Shown: positions 27,457 through 35,962, numbered from the stretch's first letter. The stretch: 64,000 bases of DNA from Pseudomonas sp. Q11 (GCF_024494355.1 NZ_JAKNQY010000015.1:1-64000); one strand, 5' to 3'. The notes: generated by a model from the letters alone, not told the origin. Made by a program: numbers and translations.

Positions 27457-28677
27457 TCACCCCCCGAAAAAACGGTTGAAGGCACGTTTGAGCAGGCCTT
27501 TGTCTGCGGCCATCTGGTGACCGACCAGGTCTTCGGTCAAATCGCGCAGGGCAACGGTGATGGCCGCCCTCGGCGCATGCAGCCCCAACGGCACGCCAGT
27601 GTTCTGACTCTGGCTGACCAGGTTGAAGTCATTGGGTAATTTCGACAGGTTGGTGCACCGCAGGGCTTCTGCGACATCCTTGAGGCTGACCGCGGCCGCC
27701 TTGTCATAGCGGTTGACCACTATCTGCAACTGGTCCCCGCGCACGCCCAGGTCCTCGCGAAGGATCCGCACCAGCGCGCTGGCATCGCGCAGATGGCTGA
27801 CGCTTTGTTGAACCACCACGTAGACCCGGTCGACCTGCTCCAGCACGGAACCGGTGAGGTGGTCGATCTGGCGCGGCAGGTCCACTACCACCCAGTCATA
27901 GCTGGCACGGGCCAGTTGCAACAGGGCGTCGAGTTGTTCCGGCTGAGCGTCCTGTGGCAGGCACAACTCACCGCTGCGGCCACCCAGCACGTGCAGGGTC
28001 GGACTGAAGTGACTGCAAAAACCCCGCAGGGCAATGCTGTCCAGGTCCTCGACCTGTTGCAGCACTTGCAGATGGCTATGGGACTGGGCGACATCCAGGT
28101 AATGGGTCACGCTGCCAAATTGCAGGTCCATATCCAGCAACAGGGTGGTACCTGCCTGGGCGCTGAGTTGCTGGGCCAGGTTGCAGGCCACCAGGGTTGC
28201 GCCGGAACCACCCTTGGCGCTGATCACGGCGACCAGTTTGCCCTCGGCGCCTTGACCGACGCGGACCTCCGCAACCAGACGATTCAAGGCGGCCACCAGT
28301 TCCGTCTCGGCGAAAGGTTCAGGCAGCACGTCCCGGGCGCCGGCCTGCATCGCCAAGCGCATGCCTTCCTGCTCGCCCATCAGACCGCACACCAGCATCG
28401 GTGGACGCTCATGGGCCGGACGCTGCAGCAACGCCGCCAACTCTTCGCGCCACAAGTGACTAACCCGCAACAGCAGCAGGTCGGGCATCCGCTCCAGGCC
28501 GTAGAGCGGATCGACATGGCCGTTGCTCACCAGACGTGTGCTCACTTCCAGGCAAGGCATGCGCTGGCAGACACATTGCAAATCACGCAGGGACGAAGCG
28601 TCACGACTGCTGATCAGTAGCCGCAGCCCGGGTTTGCCGGTGATGGTGGAGAGTGGAGTTTCCCTGGTATTCAGCAT
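27457..28677 (-). CDS. tadZ: TadZ/CpaE-family localisation ATPase
   Basis: A 406-residue protein: residues about 18-135 form an atypical receiver-like domain, and residues 148-400 a ParA/MinD-type ATPase with the deviant Walker A ISAKGGSGAT (152-161) and LLLDMDLQFGSV. TadZ positions the Tad machinery at the pole in other bacteria. The ATG at 28677 overlaps the preceding TadE-like gene by seven bases; the frame upstream of it is a shadow of that gene. Confidence 0.92.
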   Translation of the reverse strand: MLNTRETPLSTITGKPGLRLLISSRDASSLRDLQCVCQRMPCLEVSTRLVSNGHVDPLYGLERMPDLLLLRVSHLWREELAALLQRPAHERPPMLVCGLMGEQEGMRLAMQAGARDVLPEPFAETELVAALNRLVAEVRVGQGAEGKLVAVISAKGGSGATLVACNLAQQLSAQAGTTLLLDMDLQFGSVTHYLDVAQSHSHLQVLQQVEDLDSIALRGFCSHFSPTLHVLGGRSGELCLPQDAQPEQLDALLQLARASYDWVVVDLPRQIDHLTGSVLEQVDRVYVVVQQSVSHLRDASALVRILREDLGVRGDQLQIVVNRYDKAAAVSLKDVAEALRCTNLSKLPNDFNLVSQSQNTGVPLGLHAPRAAITVALRDLTEDLVGHQMAADKGLLKRAFNRFFGG

Positions 28678-29165
28678 GGTGTGATCTCCCCGGAATCGGA
28701 ATGACGCCCAAGGCTTTCGCGTGGCAACGTCGCCCGGAACGCGGGCAAGGTAATGGGCACGCCAAACCCGGGAATGAACAGATTGAAAACGAAGTTCTGC
28801 ACGCTCAACTGGACGTAGCGGATCGCGCGAAATCCGTTGGCGCTGACCGTGTCGGCGGGGTTCGCCACCACCGCGCCGTTCACATCCAGATAGGTCAGCG
28901 CCAGGTTCGAGGTGGCGAGGCTGCTGATCAGTTGACTGGTGCCTGCGTCCGTCGCGGCGTTGAAGATGGCCCGGCGCAACACCACCGGATCGTTGATATT
29001 GCACACCGCCGCCAGGCGCGCGCCGCGCCGCGCCGCTTCATCCAAGGCGCTGGCAGTGAAGTACAGCCGGCCCATCTCCACCACACCAAACAGCAGGATG
29101 AACACCAGCAGGCCAACGAAGGCGAACTCCACGATATAGGTGCCTTGCATGTGCTTGTTGTTCAT
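28671..29165 (-). CDS. TadE-family minor pseudopilin (TadF position)
   Basis: A 164-residue TadE-like protein. A short N-terminus MNNKHMQGTYIVEF leads into a hydrophobic helix (FAFVGLLVFILLFGVVEMGRL), the class that TadV-type peptidases process at G-TYIVE-like sites. Its ATG overlaps the upstream TadE gene stop by one base. Minor pseudopilins are thought to initiate or cap the pilus. I do not assign tadF firmly because TadE and TadF look alike. Confidence 0.85.
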   Translation of the reverse strand: MNNKHMQGTYIVEFAFVGLLVFILLFGVVEMGRLYFTASALDEAARRGARLAAVCNINDPVVLRRAIFNAATDAGTSQLISSLATSNLALTYLDVNGAVVANPADTVSANGFRAIRYVQLSVQNFVFNLFIPGFGVPITLPAFRATLPRESLGRHSDSGEITPC

Positions 29166-29644
29166 CACAACGCCCTCATGACGGTGGTCGCGACCAGCGG
29201 GATACCCAGCGCAATGGCACTGCCGAAAAAACCGGGAATTGTTCCGCCGCAATTGCCCGCTCCAATCACCGGGCAAAAGGTGTAGGTGATGGTGACACGC
29301 ACATGGTCAACACCCACCGCCGCGACCTCCACGTTAGCCGTGGTCAAGCCGGCCACCACAGCGGCGCCGGCCTGGCTCGGGGTGCCATACACCGCGACGT
29401 TTTTCGTCTGGGTCTGCAGCGTGTTGTTCAGGGTGATGCTGCCCAGGGTGGTATTCCAGGCCTGGCCGGCGACGAATCGATTGGCATCACGACTGGCCTG
29501 TAGCAGCACGTTGTATTGGAAGAGCATGCGGCCGAACTCGCCAAAAGCCAGCAACAGCAGCAACAACAACGGCAATACCAGGGTGAATTCCACCAGCGCC
29601 ACGCCTTTCTGGGCCTGCGCTGGTTTGAAATGGGCAAGTCTCAT
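29165..29644 (-). CDS. tadE: TadE-family minor pseudopilin
   Basis: A 159-residue protein with the TadE signature: KGVALVEFTLVLPLLLLLLL near residues 13-32, with the processing site before VALVEF and the conserved Glu. A Cys pair is in the C-terminal FCPVIGAGNCGG. It lies eight bases after tadG and just before a second TadE-like gene, so the pair may act together as pilus initiators. Confidence 0.88.
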   Translation of the reverse strand: MRLAHFKPAQAQKGVALVEFTLVLPLLLLLLLAFGEFGRMLFQYNVLLQASRDANRFVAGQAWNTTLGSITLNNTLQTQTKNVAVYGTPSQAGAAVVAGLTTANVEVAAVGVDHVRVTITYTFCPVIGAGNCGGTIPGFFGSAIALGIPLVATTVMRAL

Positions 29645-29652
29645 GACGCCTC

Positions 29653-30990
29653 CTACGAGTCGGTGCTCGGAGTGCCGCTGCCGTTGAGATAGGTTTTGTA
29701 GAGCTGAATGATCTGCGGGCCGGTATCGCTGACCGGCGTGGGGCCGGGCACATTATCGCCTTCGCATTCCTGGACGAACTGGCCAAAGATGATGGAGTCC
29801 GAACCTCCGCCATTAACCGGCTGCACAACGAAATAGCAGCCAAAACCCAGGACGGGAATCGAGGTAGAACCGCTCAGTTTGCCGGTGCAGTCACCGATCA
29901 CGATCTTGAGCATCCGCCGTTCGAAAACCCCGTTGCCCTCGCAGCCATTGCCAGCTCCGGCCACACAGGCGGCGACCGTTGTTCGCCAGTCGTTGTAGTC
30001 CAGAATTGCCTCGCCGCCGGCCGTGAGATCGCCGTTGCTCGAAGTAATGGGCTGTCCTTTGTATTGCGCCTGGGAGAGCGAATCGTCATAGGTCATCGCC
30101 GGGTTGCTCGAAGTGGTGACCAGGTCGGGTGGATAGTCCGAAGAACTGACCGGGCCGTTATAGATACCGAATCGCGTGTTCAAGCCCTGGGACGTCGGGC
30201 CGGCTTTGTTGCCCGGCGCGGTCTGGACGTTGTCCCCGACACTGCGGCAGACCGAACCCCCGCCCGCCAGGTCTTCGCGCACTGCGCTGCCGCCGGAGCC
30301 GAAATCGAGCAGTTGGAAATTGCCCGGGCCGATGGGCGAAGTGTTGCCCGCCGCCGTCTTCAGCACCGTCAGGTCGCCAAAGCGGTAACTCCAGAAATTC
30401 CCGGCAGCGGGGTCGTATTGGCTGGTGTCGCCGCAGACCATCAAGGGCGCAAGATCACACGGAGCCGTCGGGCTGGGGCCTGCGGTGGCGAGCGCCGCCA
30501 CGGCCTTATTGCCCAGACCGGCACTGCCCATCGCTTGCACGAAACTCCAGAAAAAACCGCTCAAGCGATAACTGGACACCGACACTCGCACGTATTTGGC
30601 ATCCGCAGGCCCAGGATAGGAGAACGGGCCATAAACGCTGCTGGCCAGCTCCACCACGGCGAACGCACCCGGGTTGCCGGCGACAGCGGTTGCCAATTCA
30701 GCGTTGCCTGCCGCGTCGGCATTTCGTGTCAGCGTGTCCAGGGCGGCGGCCCGAGTCGTGCTGGCCATGTTGAGACCGCCCGTCACCTGGCTCAGGGTCT
30801 TGGCGCCGCTCAGGGCGGCGGCATCCACGGCATTCTGCAGGCGGGTCTTGTTCAGTAGCATGTGTCCGCCATCCAGGGCCAATGCCGCCATCATGGAAAT
30901 CGCCATTAACGCGATCACCATCAATACACTCACTGCTCCTTCCTGGCGCCGAAACGTCGCAGTGACAGGCTGCCGGATACTGGGATTCAT
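29653..30990 (-). CDS. tadG: TadG-like pilus assembly protein
   Basis: A 445-residue protein with one N-terminal helix preceded by basic residues (RRQEGAVSVLMVIALMAISM) and the TadG-type segment LDGGHMLLNKTRLQNAVDAA, then a large periplasmic domain rich in Gly, Ser and Asn, with several Cys residues. TadG is a membrane-anchored, often surface-linked, part of the Tad apparatus. The ATG at 30990 is preferred; the frame runs upstream to 31053 without a good start. Confidence 0.88.
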   Translation of the reverse strand: MNPSIRQPVTATFRRQEGAVSVLMVIALMAISMMAALALDGGHMLLNKTRLQNAVDAAALSGAKTLSQVTGGLNMASTTRAAALDTLTRNADAAGNAELATAVAGNPGAFAVVELASSVYGPFSYPGPADAKYVRVSVSSYRLSGFFWSFVQAMGSAGLGNKAVAALATAGPSPTAPCDLAPLMVCGDTSQYDPAAGNFWSYRFGDLTVLKTAAGNTSPIGPGNFQLLDFGSGGSAVREDLAGGGSVCRSVGDNVQTAPGNKAGPTSQGLNTRFGIYNGPVSSSDYPPDLVTTSSNPAMTYDDSLSQAQYKGQPITSSNGDLTAGGEAILDYNDWRTTVAACVAGAGNGCEGNGVFERRMLKIVIGDCTGKLSGSTSIPVLGFGCYFVVQPVNGGGSDSIIFGQFVQECEGDNVPGPTPVSDTGPQIIQLYKTYLNGSGTPSTDS

Positions 30991-31067
30991 GATCGAGCCC
31001 TCGTTTGCCGACGCGTGAGGATCGGCATCGCCATGGCCGAAGGGGCCAGGCATTTTTCTACGCGTTT

Positions 31068-31880
31068 TCAGCGAACGTTGACGACACTGCTTTCGATTCC
31101 ACGGATCACCGTGATCCCGCTGCCCTGCGCTTTGGGGCTGCGCTGCACCACGGGCCTGGGCATCGCTGCGGGTGCCACCGCCATCACCGGAGCAGGAGGG
31201 GGCGCCACGACCACGGTTTTTTTCTCCAGGTTCAGCGGGTTACGCAAGGCCAGTTGTAACTTGCCTTCAGTCTGCGCAGTCACCAGCGCCTCGGCTTCAG
31301 TGGCCGACATTTCCAGCGTCACGGCCCGTACCACCACCGGCTGGGTCTTGTCGGTGCCCGCCGTCTGATCCACCGCCAGCACCCGCAGGTTTTCAAGGAT
31401 GGTCCGGGACACGGCGTTGTTACTGCCGGCGCTGGTGGTCTTGGTTGCCAGCACGTCGACCCGGTTCCCGGGCAACAGGAACCCACCCACACCGACCACA
31501 TCATCGACCCGTACCGATATGGCGCGTTTGTCAGGATCGATCAGAGACGCCAGGGTGCTGCCACCCAGGTGCTCACTCAGACGCGCACCCCGGACGATGT
31601 CTCCGCGCAGAATGTCGAACGTCGCGATCTTGCCCACCGCCTGTTCGCTGGAATCAAAGGCATCGTCCGGGATCGTATCCATGGGCATGCGCACGGTCGT
31701 GACCTGTTGGGCCTCGACCATCTGCCCGAAAGGAATTGGCACGGTGGCTACCACCACGCTTCGCAAGTGGTCATCGGGTTTGGCGTTAAGTCGTGCGCTC
31801 AGCCAGGAGTCAGCCATCCATGCGGCCCCCAGGCCCATTACCAGGGAAACGCCAATCAGCGAAAGCGTACGAGAGCTCAT
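31068..31880 (-). CDS. rcpC: Flp pilus assembly protein RcpC/CpaB
   Basis: A 270-residue periplasmic protein anchored by an N-terminal helix. A SAF domain (about residues 40-105) contains VPIPFGQMVEAQQVTTVRMP, and the RcpC/CpaB domain follows with VGVGGFLLPGNRVDVLAT. CpaB associates with the secretin and links inner and outer membrane parts. In many loci it sits directly before rcpA; here the next gene is tadG and rcpA is on the other strand. It starts 15 bp after the AAA+ ATPase gene. Confidence 0.92.
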   Translation of the reverse strand: MSSRTLSLIGVSLVMGLGAAWMADSWLSARLNAKPDDHLRSVVVATVPIPFGQMVEAQQVTTVRMPMDTIPDDAFDSSEQAVGKIATFDILRGDIVRGARLSEHLGGSTLASLIDPDKRAISVRVDDVVGVGGFLLPGNRVDVLATKTTSAGSNNAVSRTILENLRVLAVDQTAGTDKTQPVVVRAVTLEMSATEAEALVTAQTEGKLQLALRNPLNLEKKTVVVAPPPAPVMAVAPAAMPRPVVQRSPKAQGSGITVIRGIESSVVNVR

Positions 31881-31895
31881 GTCGGTATCTCCGAT

Positions 31896-33224
31896 TCAAA
31901 GGAAGTCGAGCTGAACGAAGTAGTTGTGCCAGGCCCATTCCAACTCTTGCGGCAACAAAGGGCCTGATCCGCCCAGGTAACGCTGGCGGTCGAGCGCCAT
32001 GTTCAACAAGTCACGGGGATGGCAAGGCACCAGCGGCATGCCTTCGCCTGCATAAAGCTGCTGCAGCACATAGCGCACCAGCGACGGATCATGGGGAATG
32101 CCCAGGCGTTCGCACTCCTGGCGCCAGATGCGTTCGTATTCTTCGGGCTTGAGATAACCGAATTGCACCTTGTAGCCAATGCGGCGCAGAAAGGCCTCGT
32201 CAGCCAGTTCCAGGGGGTTGAGGTTGGTGGAAAACACCAGGACCAGATCGAACGGCAACTCGCAATGGCGACCACCGCCCAGGTTGATGAAGTCGCGCTT
32301 TTCTTCCATTGGTACGATCCAGCGGTTGAGCAGCTCGGCCGGGGCCATGCGCTGGCGGCCCATGTCATCGATGATGAACAGGCCGTTGCTGGCCTTGAGT
32401 TGCAATGCGGCCTGGTACTGGCGGGTAAAGGGGTCGTAGCGAACATCCAGCTGTTCCATGTTCAACTCCCCGCCCGTGATGACGATCGGGCGTTTGCAGC
32501 ACAACAACCGACGGTCGATGCCTTCATTGAGCATCAGATTGTTCGATTGGCTCTTGTCATCCAGGCGCTGATGCACCTGTGGGTCGTAGATCTCGATCAC
32601 CGACTCGTTGATGACGATCGCATGGGGCACCCAGATGGCCTCGGCGAACAGCCGGATAAGACGACTGCTGACGTATGTCTTACCAGTGCCCGCCGGGCCG
32701 TAAATCATGATCGCCCGCCCGGAATTCAACGCCACGCCCAACTGATCGAGCATGCCTTGCGACAGCACCATGCCGGCTAGGGCACGTTGCATGTCGGTGG
32801 CGGTAATACGCCCATGGTGAATGGTCTGGATCTTGATCAGGGATCGATAGCTACTCACCGGAAAAGGTGCCGCACCGATATAACCACTGCGAGCCAGGGC
32901 ATCGCGGGCGGCACTGCGGCCACGTTCGGTCAAGCTGTAACGCAAGGCCTGTACGCTCGTCTGCCCGAGCTGGCCGAGTACTTCGACCCGACCGTCCTTG
33001 CGCAGGAACGCCAGGACTTCTTCCAGTACCGCACCGGTCAGCGCCATGCGCTCCACCAGCCGTGGCAGGTCCAACACCCCGGCGTCGTGCAGATGCTTGC
33101 AGACCAGCTCGCCGAGAAAACTGTCGCTCAGGCCAGTGTCTTGAATCGTGCATGGCTGAGGTGCCAGGCGTTGCACCGCTTCCCGTTCACTGGGGTAGGC
33201 ATCACTATCGTTGATGACGTGCAT
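31896..33224 (-). CDS. AAA+ ATPase with N-terminal winged-helix-like region, in the Tad operon
   Basis: A 442-residue protein not among the core Tad genes. Residues ~30-110 look like a winged-helix/effector-type domain (VCKHLHDAGVLDLPRLVERM, LRYSLTERGR). Residues ~165-440 form an AAA+ module with Walker A GPAGTGKT (176-183), Walker B LFIIDD (282-287), sensor 1 FSTN (331-334), a candidate arginine finger FLRRIG and sensor 2 HPRDLL. This resembles MoxR-like ATPases. It lies two bases after tadV and 15 before rcpC. It may remodel a Tad component or regulate expression; neither is shown. Confidence 0.85.
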   Translation of the reverse strand: MHVINDSDAYPSEREAVQRLAPQPCTIQDTGLSDSFLGELVCKHLHDAGVLDLPRLVERMALTGAVLEEVLAFLRKDGRVEVLGQLGQTSVQALRYSLTERGRSAARDALARSGYIGAAPFPVSSYRSLIKIQTIHHGRITATDMQRALAGMVLSQGMLDQLGVALNSGRAIMIYGPAGTGKTYVSSRLIRLFAEAIWVPHAIVINESVIEIYDPQVHQRLDDKSQSNNLMLNEGIDRRLLCCKRPIVITGGELNMEQLDVRYDPFTRQYQAALQLKASNGLFIIDDMGRQRMAPAELLNRWIVPMEEKRDFINLGGGRHCELPFDLVLVFSTNLNPLELADEAFLRRIGYKVQFGYLKPEEYERIWRQECERLGIPHDPSLVRYVLQQLYAGEGMPLVPCHPRDLLNMALDRQRYLGGSGPLLPQELEWAWHNYFVQLDFL

Positions 33225-33226
33225 GA

Positions 33227-33757
33227 CTAGACTCCCCAGCCGTCGGCAACCAGCTGCCAGTAGACGCTGTTCAAGGTGCCGATCAGGATCGCGATCGAAT
33301 AAGGAAAAGGTTTGCCGGCCACTTCATCCGCAGTAGGCGCCAGGTAAGCCTGGGCCCGCACGATCAACCAGTAACGCTGGAGGGTCTGGAGCAACTGACC
33401 GCGGGCCAGCACGATCAGGAAACCGCACACGCCACCGGCAATCAGGCTGAACAGCGCAGCCCACAAGGCGTAATGAACCGGCAGGAAACTGCCCACCATG
33501 GCCATCAACTTGACGTCACCGGCCGCCATGCCGCCCACCGCATACATGGGTAAAAACAGCGCGAAACAGATCAGCATCCCCAGCAGGCTGTCACCCGTTC
33601 CGCTGATCCCGCCTATATAAGTCTGACCGGCCAAGCCCAAGGCCAGGCCTAACAGGACCAGCGTGTTGGGGATGCGGTGGCGAAGCAAATCGCTCACCAC
33701 CGCCACGCCTAGCAGTCCCAGCAGCAGTACCGTCGACACCAGCAATTCCATGGACAT
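33227..33757 (-). CDS. tadV: Prepilin peptidase of the Tad system (TadV/FppA type)
   Basis: A 176-residue A24-family aspartic protease with about six helices. The two catalytic aspartates lie in VVSDLLRHRIPN and MAAGDVKLMAMVG; the second motif reads AAGD rather than GxGD. The short length without the N-methylating domain matches TadV/FppA. It would cleave the Flp leaders and TadE-like pseudopilins. The ATG at 33757 has GGGAG seven bases upstream. It directly follows the two flp genes. Confidence 0.92.
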   Translation of the reverse strand: MSMELLVSTVLLLGLLGVAVVSDLLRHRIPNTLVLLGLALGLAGQTYIGGISGTGDSLLGMLICFALFLPMYAVGGMAAGDVKLMAMVGSFLPVHYALWAALFSLIAGGVCGFLIVLARGQLLQTLQRYWLIVRAQAYLAPTADEVAGKPFPYSIAILIGTLNSVYWQLVADGWGV

Positions 33758-33783
33758 GGCGCGTCTCCCTGTTGCAGTTATCG

Positions 33784-33978
33784 TTAGCAGGCCACGTTAC
33801 CGTTGACGGCCTGGCACAGCGCACGGATCTTGGTGTCCACCGCGCCGCCGAGAAGGACGAAGGCTGCCGCCACCAACACGGTGATCAAACCACCCGCTAC
33901 GGCGTATTCAACAATGGTCAGGCCGTCTTCATCTTTGGCGAACCGGCTGATCGCAGTTCTTATTGTGTGCAGAGTCAT
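33784..33978 (-). CDS. flp: Flp-family type IVb pilin, copy 1
   Basis: A 64-residue prepilin. A basic leader ending in KDEDG (cleavage after Gly19) is followed by LTIVEY, the conserved Flp Glu-Tyr pair, and a long hydrophobic helix. Cys55 and Cys64 could form a C-terminal disulfide. The ATG at 33978 has GAGGTGA upstream; a GTG three codons earlier is in frame. The mature part differs from copy 2 only at residue 48 (Asp here, Asn there), while the leaders differ at seven of 19 positions. Confidence 0.95.
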   Translation of the reverse strand: MTLHTIRTAISRFAKDEDGLTIVEYAVAGGLITVLVAAAFVLLGGAVDTKIRALCQAVNGNVAC

Positions 33979-34133
33979 TTTCTTCACCTCAACGTTGAGA
34001 AAGGCTGTACCGCCATGAACTTAGTTGTCGGGGACAACGCCAAGTCCATTTGAATTATTCGTTGTACTCACAGCAAAAGAGTCGCAAGCGACGATTCCGT
34101 AAACATTGCCGTGTCCCCGCGCAGTTGTTGCTA

Positions 34134-34328
34134 TCAGCAGGCGACGTTGCCGTTGACGGCCTGGCACAGCGCGCGGATTTTGGTATTCACGGCACCGCCC
34201 AGAAGAACGAAGGCGGCGGCCACCAACACCGTAATCAACCCACCGGCCACGGCGTATTCCACAATGGTCAGGCCGTCTTCATCTTTGGCGAACTTCAGCA
34301 CCGAAGCCTTGATTGTTTGAAGAGTCAT
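34134..34328 (-). CDS. flp: Flp-family type IVb pilin, copy 2
   Basis: A 64-residue prepilin almost identical to copy 1 in its mature part (LTIVEY start, Cys55 and Cys64). The leader is MTLQTIKASVLKFAKDEDG. The ATG at 34328 has GAGGTGC upstream, and the frame before it is only a shadow. It is the first gene of the minus-strand Tad operon, 155 bp before copy 1, and is divergent from the AraC-type regulator, so the operon promoter should lie within 34329-34620. Confidence 0.95.
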   Translation of the reverse strand: MTLQTIKASVLKFAKDEDGLTIVEYAVAGGLITVLVAAAFVLLGGAVNTKIRALCQAVNGNVAC

Positions 34329-34577
34329 TTTGCGCACCTCATCAGGGTTGTTTTCAGGGGCAGTACTTTTGCAACTGCCTGATGCAACCCTAGTCAGCGG
34401 GTGGGGATAGCCGTTAGGAGGATTTTGCGTATCGCTAGGATTATTTTGCGCGGGGGGCCAGGCATATATTGCAATTGCAACTCGCAATGATTTGCGCTCT
34501 GCCGTTTTTGAACTTGCGGCGCTTTAAAAAAAGCTTTTTATAAAAAATTATTCGGCGAAGTGATGGCACATTGGCAA
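34329..34577. other. Divergent control region between flp and the regulator, AT-rich
   Basis: A markedly AT-rich stretch (A and T runs around 34525-34550) lies among GC-rich genes, as expected for a pilus promoter region or a site for nucleoid proteins such as MvaT. I could not identify convincing promoter boxes. No gene is seen. Confidence 0.5.
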
Positions 34578-34599
34578 TACTGCTAGCTTAAGAGCAGTA
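34578..34599. promoter_or_regulatory. Perfect 7-bp dyad upstream of the atypical regulator
   Basis: TACTGCT (34578-34584) and AGCAGTA (34593-34599) are perfect inverted repeats around an 8-bp centre that itself contains the palindrome CTTAAG. The site is 21 bp before the regulator ATG, well placed for autoregulation or control of the divergent flp operon. Function is inference. Confidence 0.45.
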
Positions 34600-34620
34600 G
34601 TACCGCTGAGTGGTAGGCAC

Positions 34621-35490
34621 ATGACGCCGAATCTGACCAGAAAGCCAAAGCTGTTGTGGTTCGATCTGACTCACGATCGGTCCACCCCGGAACTTGTCAG
34701 CCAGTTCGAGGACTCTTGCGACTGTACCCAGGCAAAAGACGCCCTGCTGCCCGGCGGGGAACAGGCAGACATGATCTGCATCCACTTCGATCGCCCGGAC
34801 ACGCCGGGCCTGAGGCGGTTACTGGAGATCAAGCACACCGTTCCCGCCACACCCATTACCATGTTCACCGTGCAGCACTCTGAGGAACTGGCGGTATGGG
34901 CCATGCGCTCTAGCGTTTGGGAATACATGGTATTGCCCCTGTCGGCCACGGAGAGGAAGCGCTACCTGACGGCCCTGGTGCAATTATGCGAGCTACGTCG
35001 CCACACCAGTGGCCCGCGCAAGACTTCGCTGATCGACCACGCGCCAACCCTGCCGGACAGCATTCGTCTGACCTCCGGACACCAGAAACACCAGGCCCTG
35101 AGCCACATCATGCTGTACATCGACCAGCATTTTCGCGACAGCATCGATCAGCGGGACCTGGCCAAGCGATGCGGCATGACCACGTTTCGCTTCAGCCGTG
35201 TGTTCAAGGAAGCCAACGGGCTTGGCTTCACCGATTACGTGCTGAACAAACGCATGAGCTTTGCCAAGGAACTGCTCGACAATAGCCAGATGCCTATCAC
35301 CAGCATCGGCTATGAGGCCGGTTTCAAGGATCCCTCCTACTTCGCCCGCGCCTTCAAGCAATACGCCAACTGCACACCCAGCGAATACCGCTTGGCTCGG
35401 CAGAAGCGGACAATGACTCCCGCGCCCGAGTCGCCGGAAGACGAGAGTGCAGACGTACTAGAGAGTCTGGTGGATAGCCTCGAAGGTTGA
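34621..35490 (+). CDS. Atypical response regulator: receiver-like domain plus AraC-type DNA-binding domain
   Basis: A 289-residue protein. Residues about 10-125 have a receiver-like pattern (LLWFDL, MICIHFD, ITMFTVQ, YMVLPL), but the fifth strand has Leu-Pro in place of the invariant Lys-Pro, so canonical phosphorylation is doubtful. Residues about 158-262 are an AraC-type double helix-turn-helix (DLAKRCGMTTFRFSRVFKEA, ITSIGYEAGFKDPSYFARAF). It is divergent from the flp-tad operon and is the likely local regulator. In P. aeruginosa the Tad locus is instead linked to PprAB, where PprB has a LuxR-type domain. Confidence 0.88.
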   Translation: MTPNLTRKPKLLWFDLTHDRSTPELVSQFEDSCDCTQAKDALLPGGEQADMICIHFDRPDTPGLRRLLEIKHTVPATPITMFTVQHSEELAVWAMRSSVWEYMVLPLSATERKRYLTALVQLCELRRHTSGPRKTSLIDHAPTLPDSIRLTSGHQKHQALSHIMLYIDQHFRDSIDQRDLAKRCGMTTFRFSRVFKEANGLGFTDYVLNKRMSFAKELLDNSQMPITSIGYEAGFKDPSYFARAFKQYANCTPSEYRLARQKRTMTPAPESPEDESADVLESLVDSLEG

Positions 35491-35509
35491 GATCGCTTTT
35501 TCACGGACG

Positions 35510-35543
35510 AAAAAAAACGCCGCTCAATGAGCGGCGTTTTTTT
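35510..35543. terminator. Bidirectional terminator shared by the regulator and the tRNA operon
   Basis: ACGCCGCTC (35517-35525) pairs with GAGCGGCGT (35529-35537) around loop AAT, flanked by an A run and a T run. It ends the regulator on the plus strand and the tRNA cluster on the minus strand. Confidence 0.9.
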
Positions 35544-35548
35544 GAATT

Positions 35549-35624
<76 letters not shown>

Positions 35625-35627
35625 AAA

Positions 35628-35703
35628 TGGCGTCCCCTAGGGGACTCGAACCCCTGTTACCGCCGTGAAAGGGCGGTGTCCTAGGCCACTAGACGAAGGG
35701 GAC
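35628..35703 (-). tRNA. tRNA-Glu (TTC), copy 1
   Basis: A 76-base cloverleaf on the minus strand, acceptor stem GTCCCCT/AGGGGAC, anticodon loop CCTTTCAC with TTC, T-arm GGTTCGAGTCC and encoded CCA. It lies three bases from the neighbouring tRNA-Gly. Confidence 0.97.
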
Positions 35704-35808
35704 ACGCTGCCCGGAACACATGGTGTGTGTTCCAGTGCCCAGATCCGTACCCGAAGATATCGGTTCTGGTTTCACTCAGCCCTGCCCGAAGGCAACGCTG
35801 TTTAAAAT

Positions 35809-35884
<76 letters not shown>

Positions 35885-35886
35885 AT

Positions 35887-35962
35887 TGGCGTCCCCTAGG
35901 GGACTCGAACCCCTGTTACCGCCGTGAAAGGGCGGTGTCCTAGGCCACTAGACGAAGGGGAC
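35887..35962 (-). tRNA. tRNA-Glu (TTC), copy 2
   Basis: Identical in sequence to the copy at 35628-35703 and the first tRNA after the promoter. The Glu-Gly spacing here is two bases. Confidence 0.97.

Noticed and set aside
34560-34582. Sigma-54 promoter TGGCAC...TACTGCT before the AraC-type regulator
   Set aside because: The -12 GC element is not at the required distance from the -24 GG.
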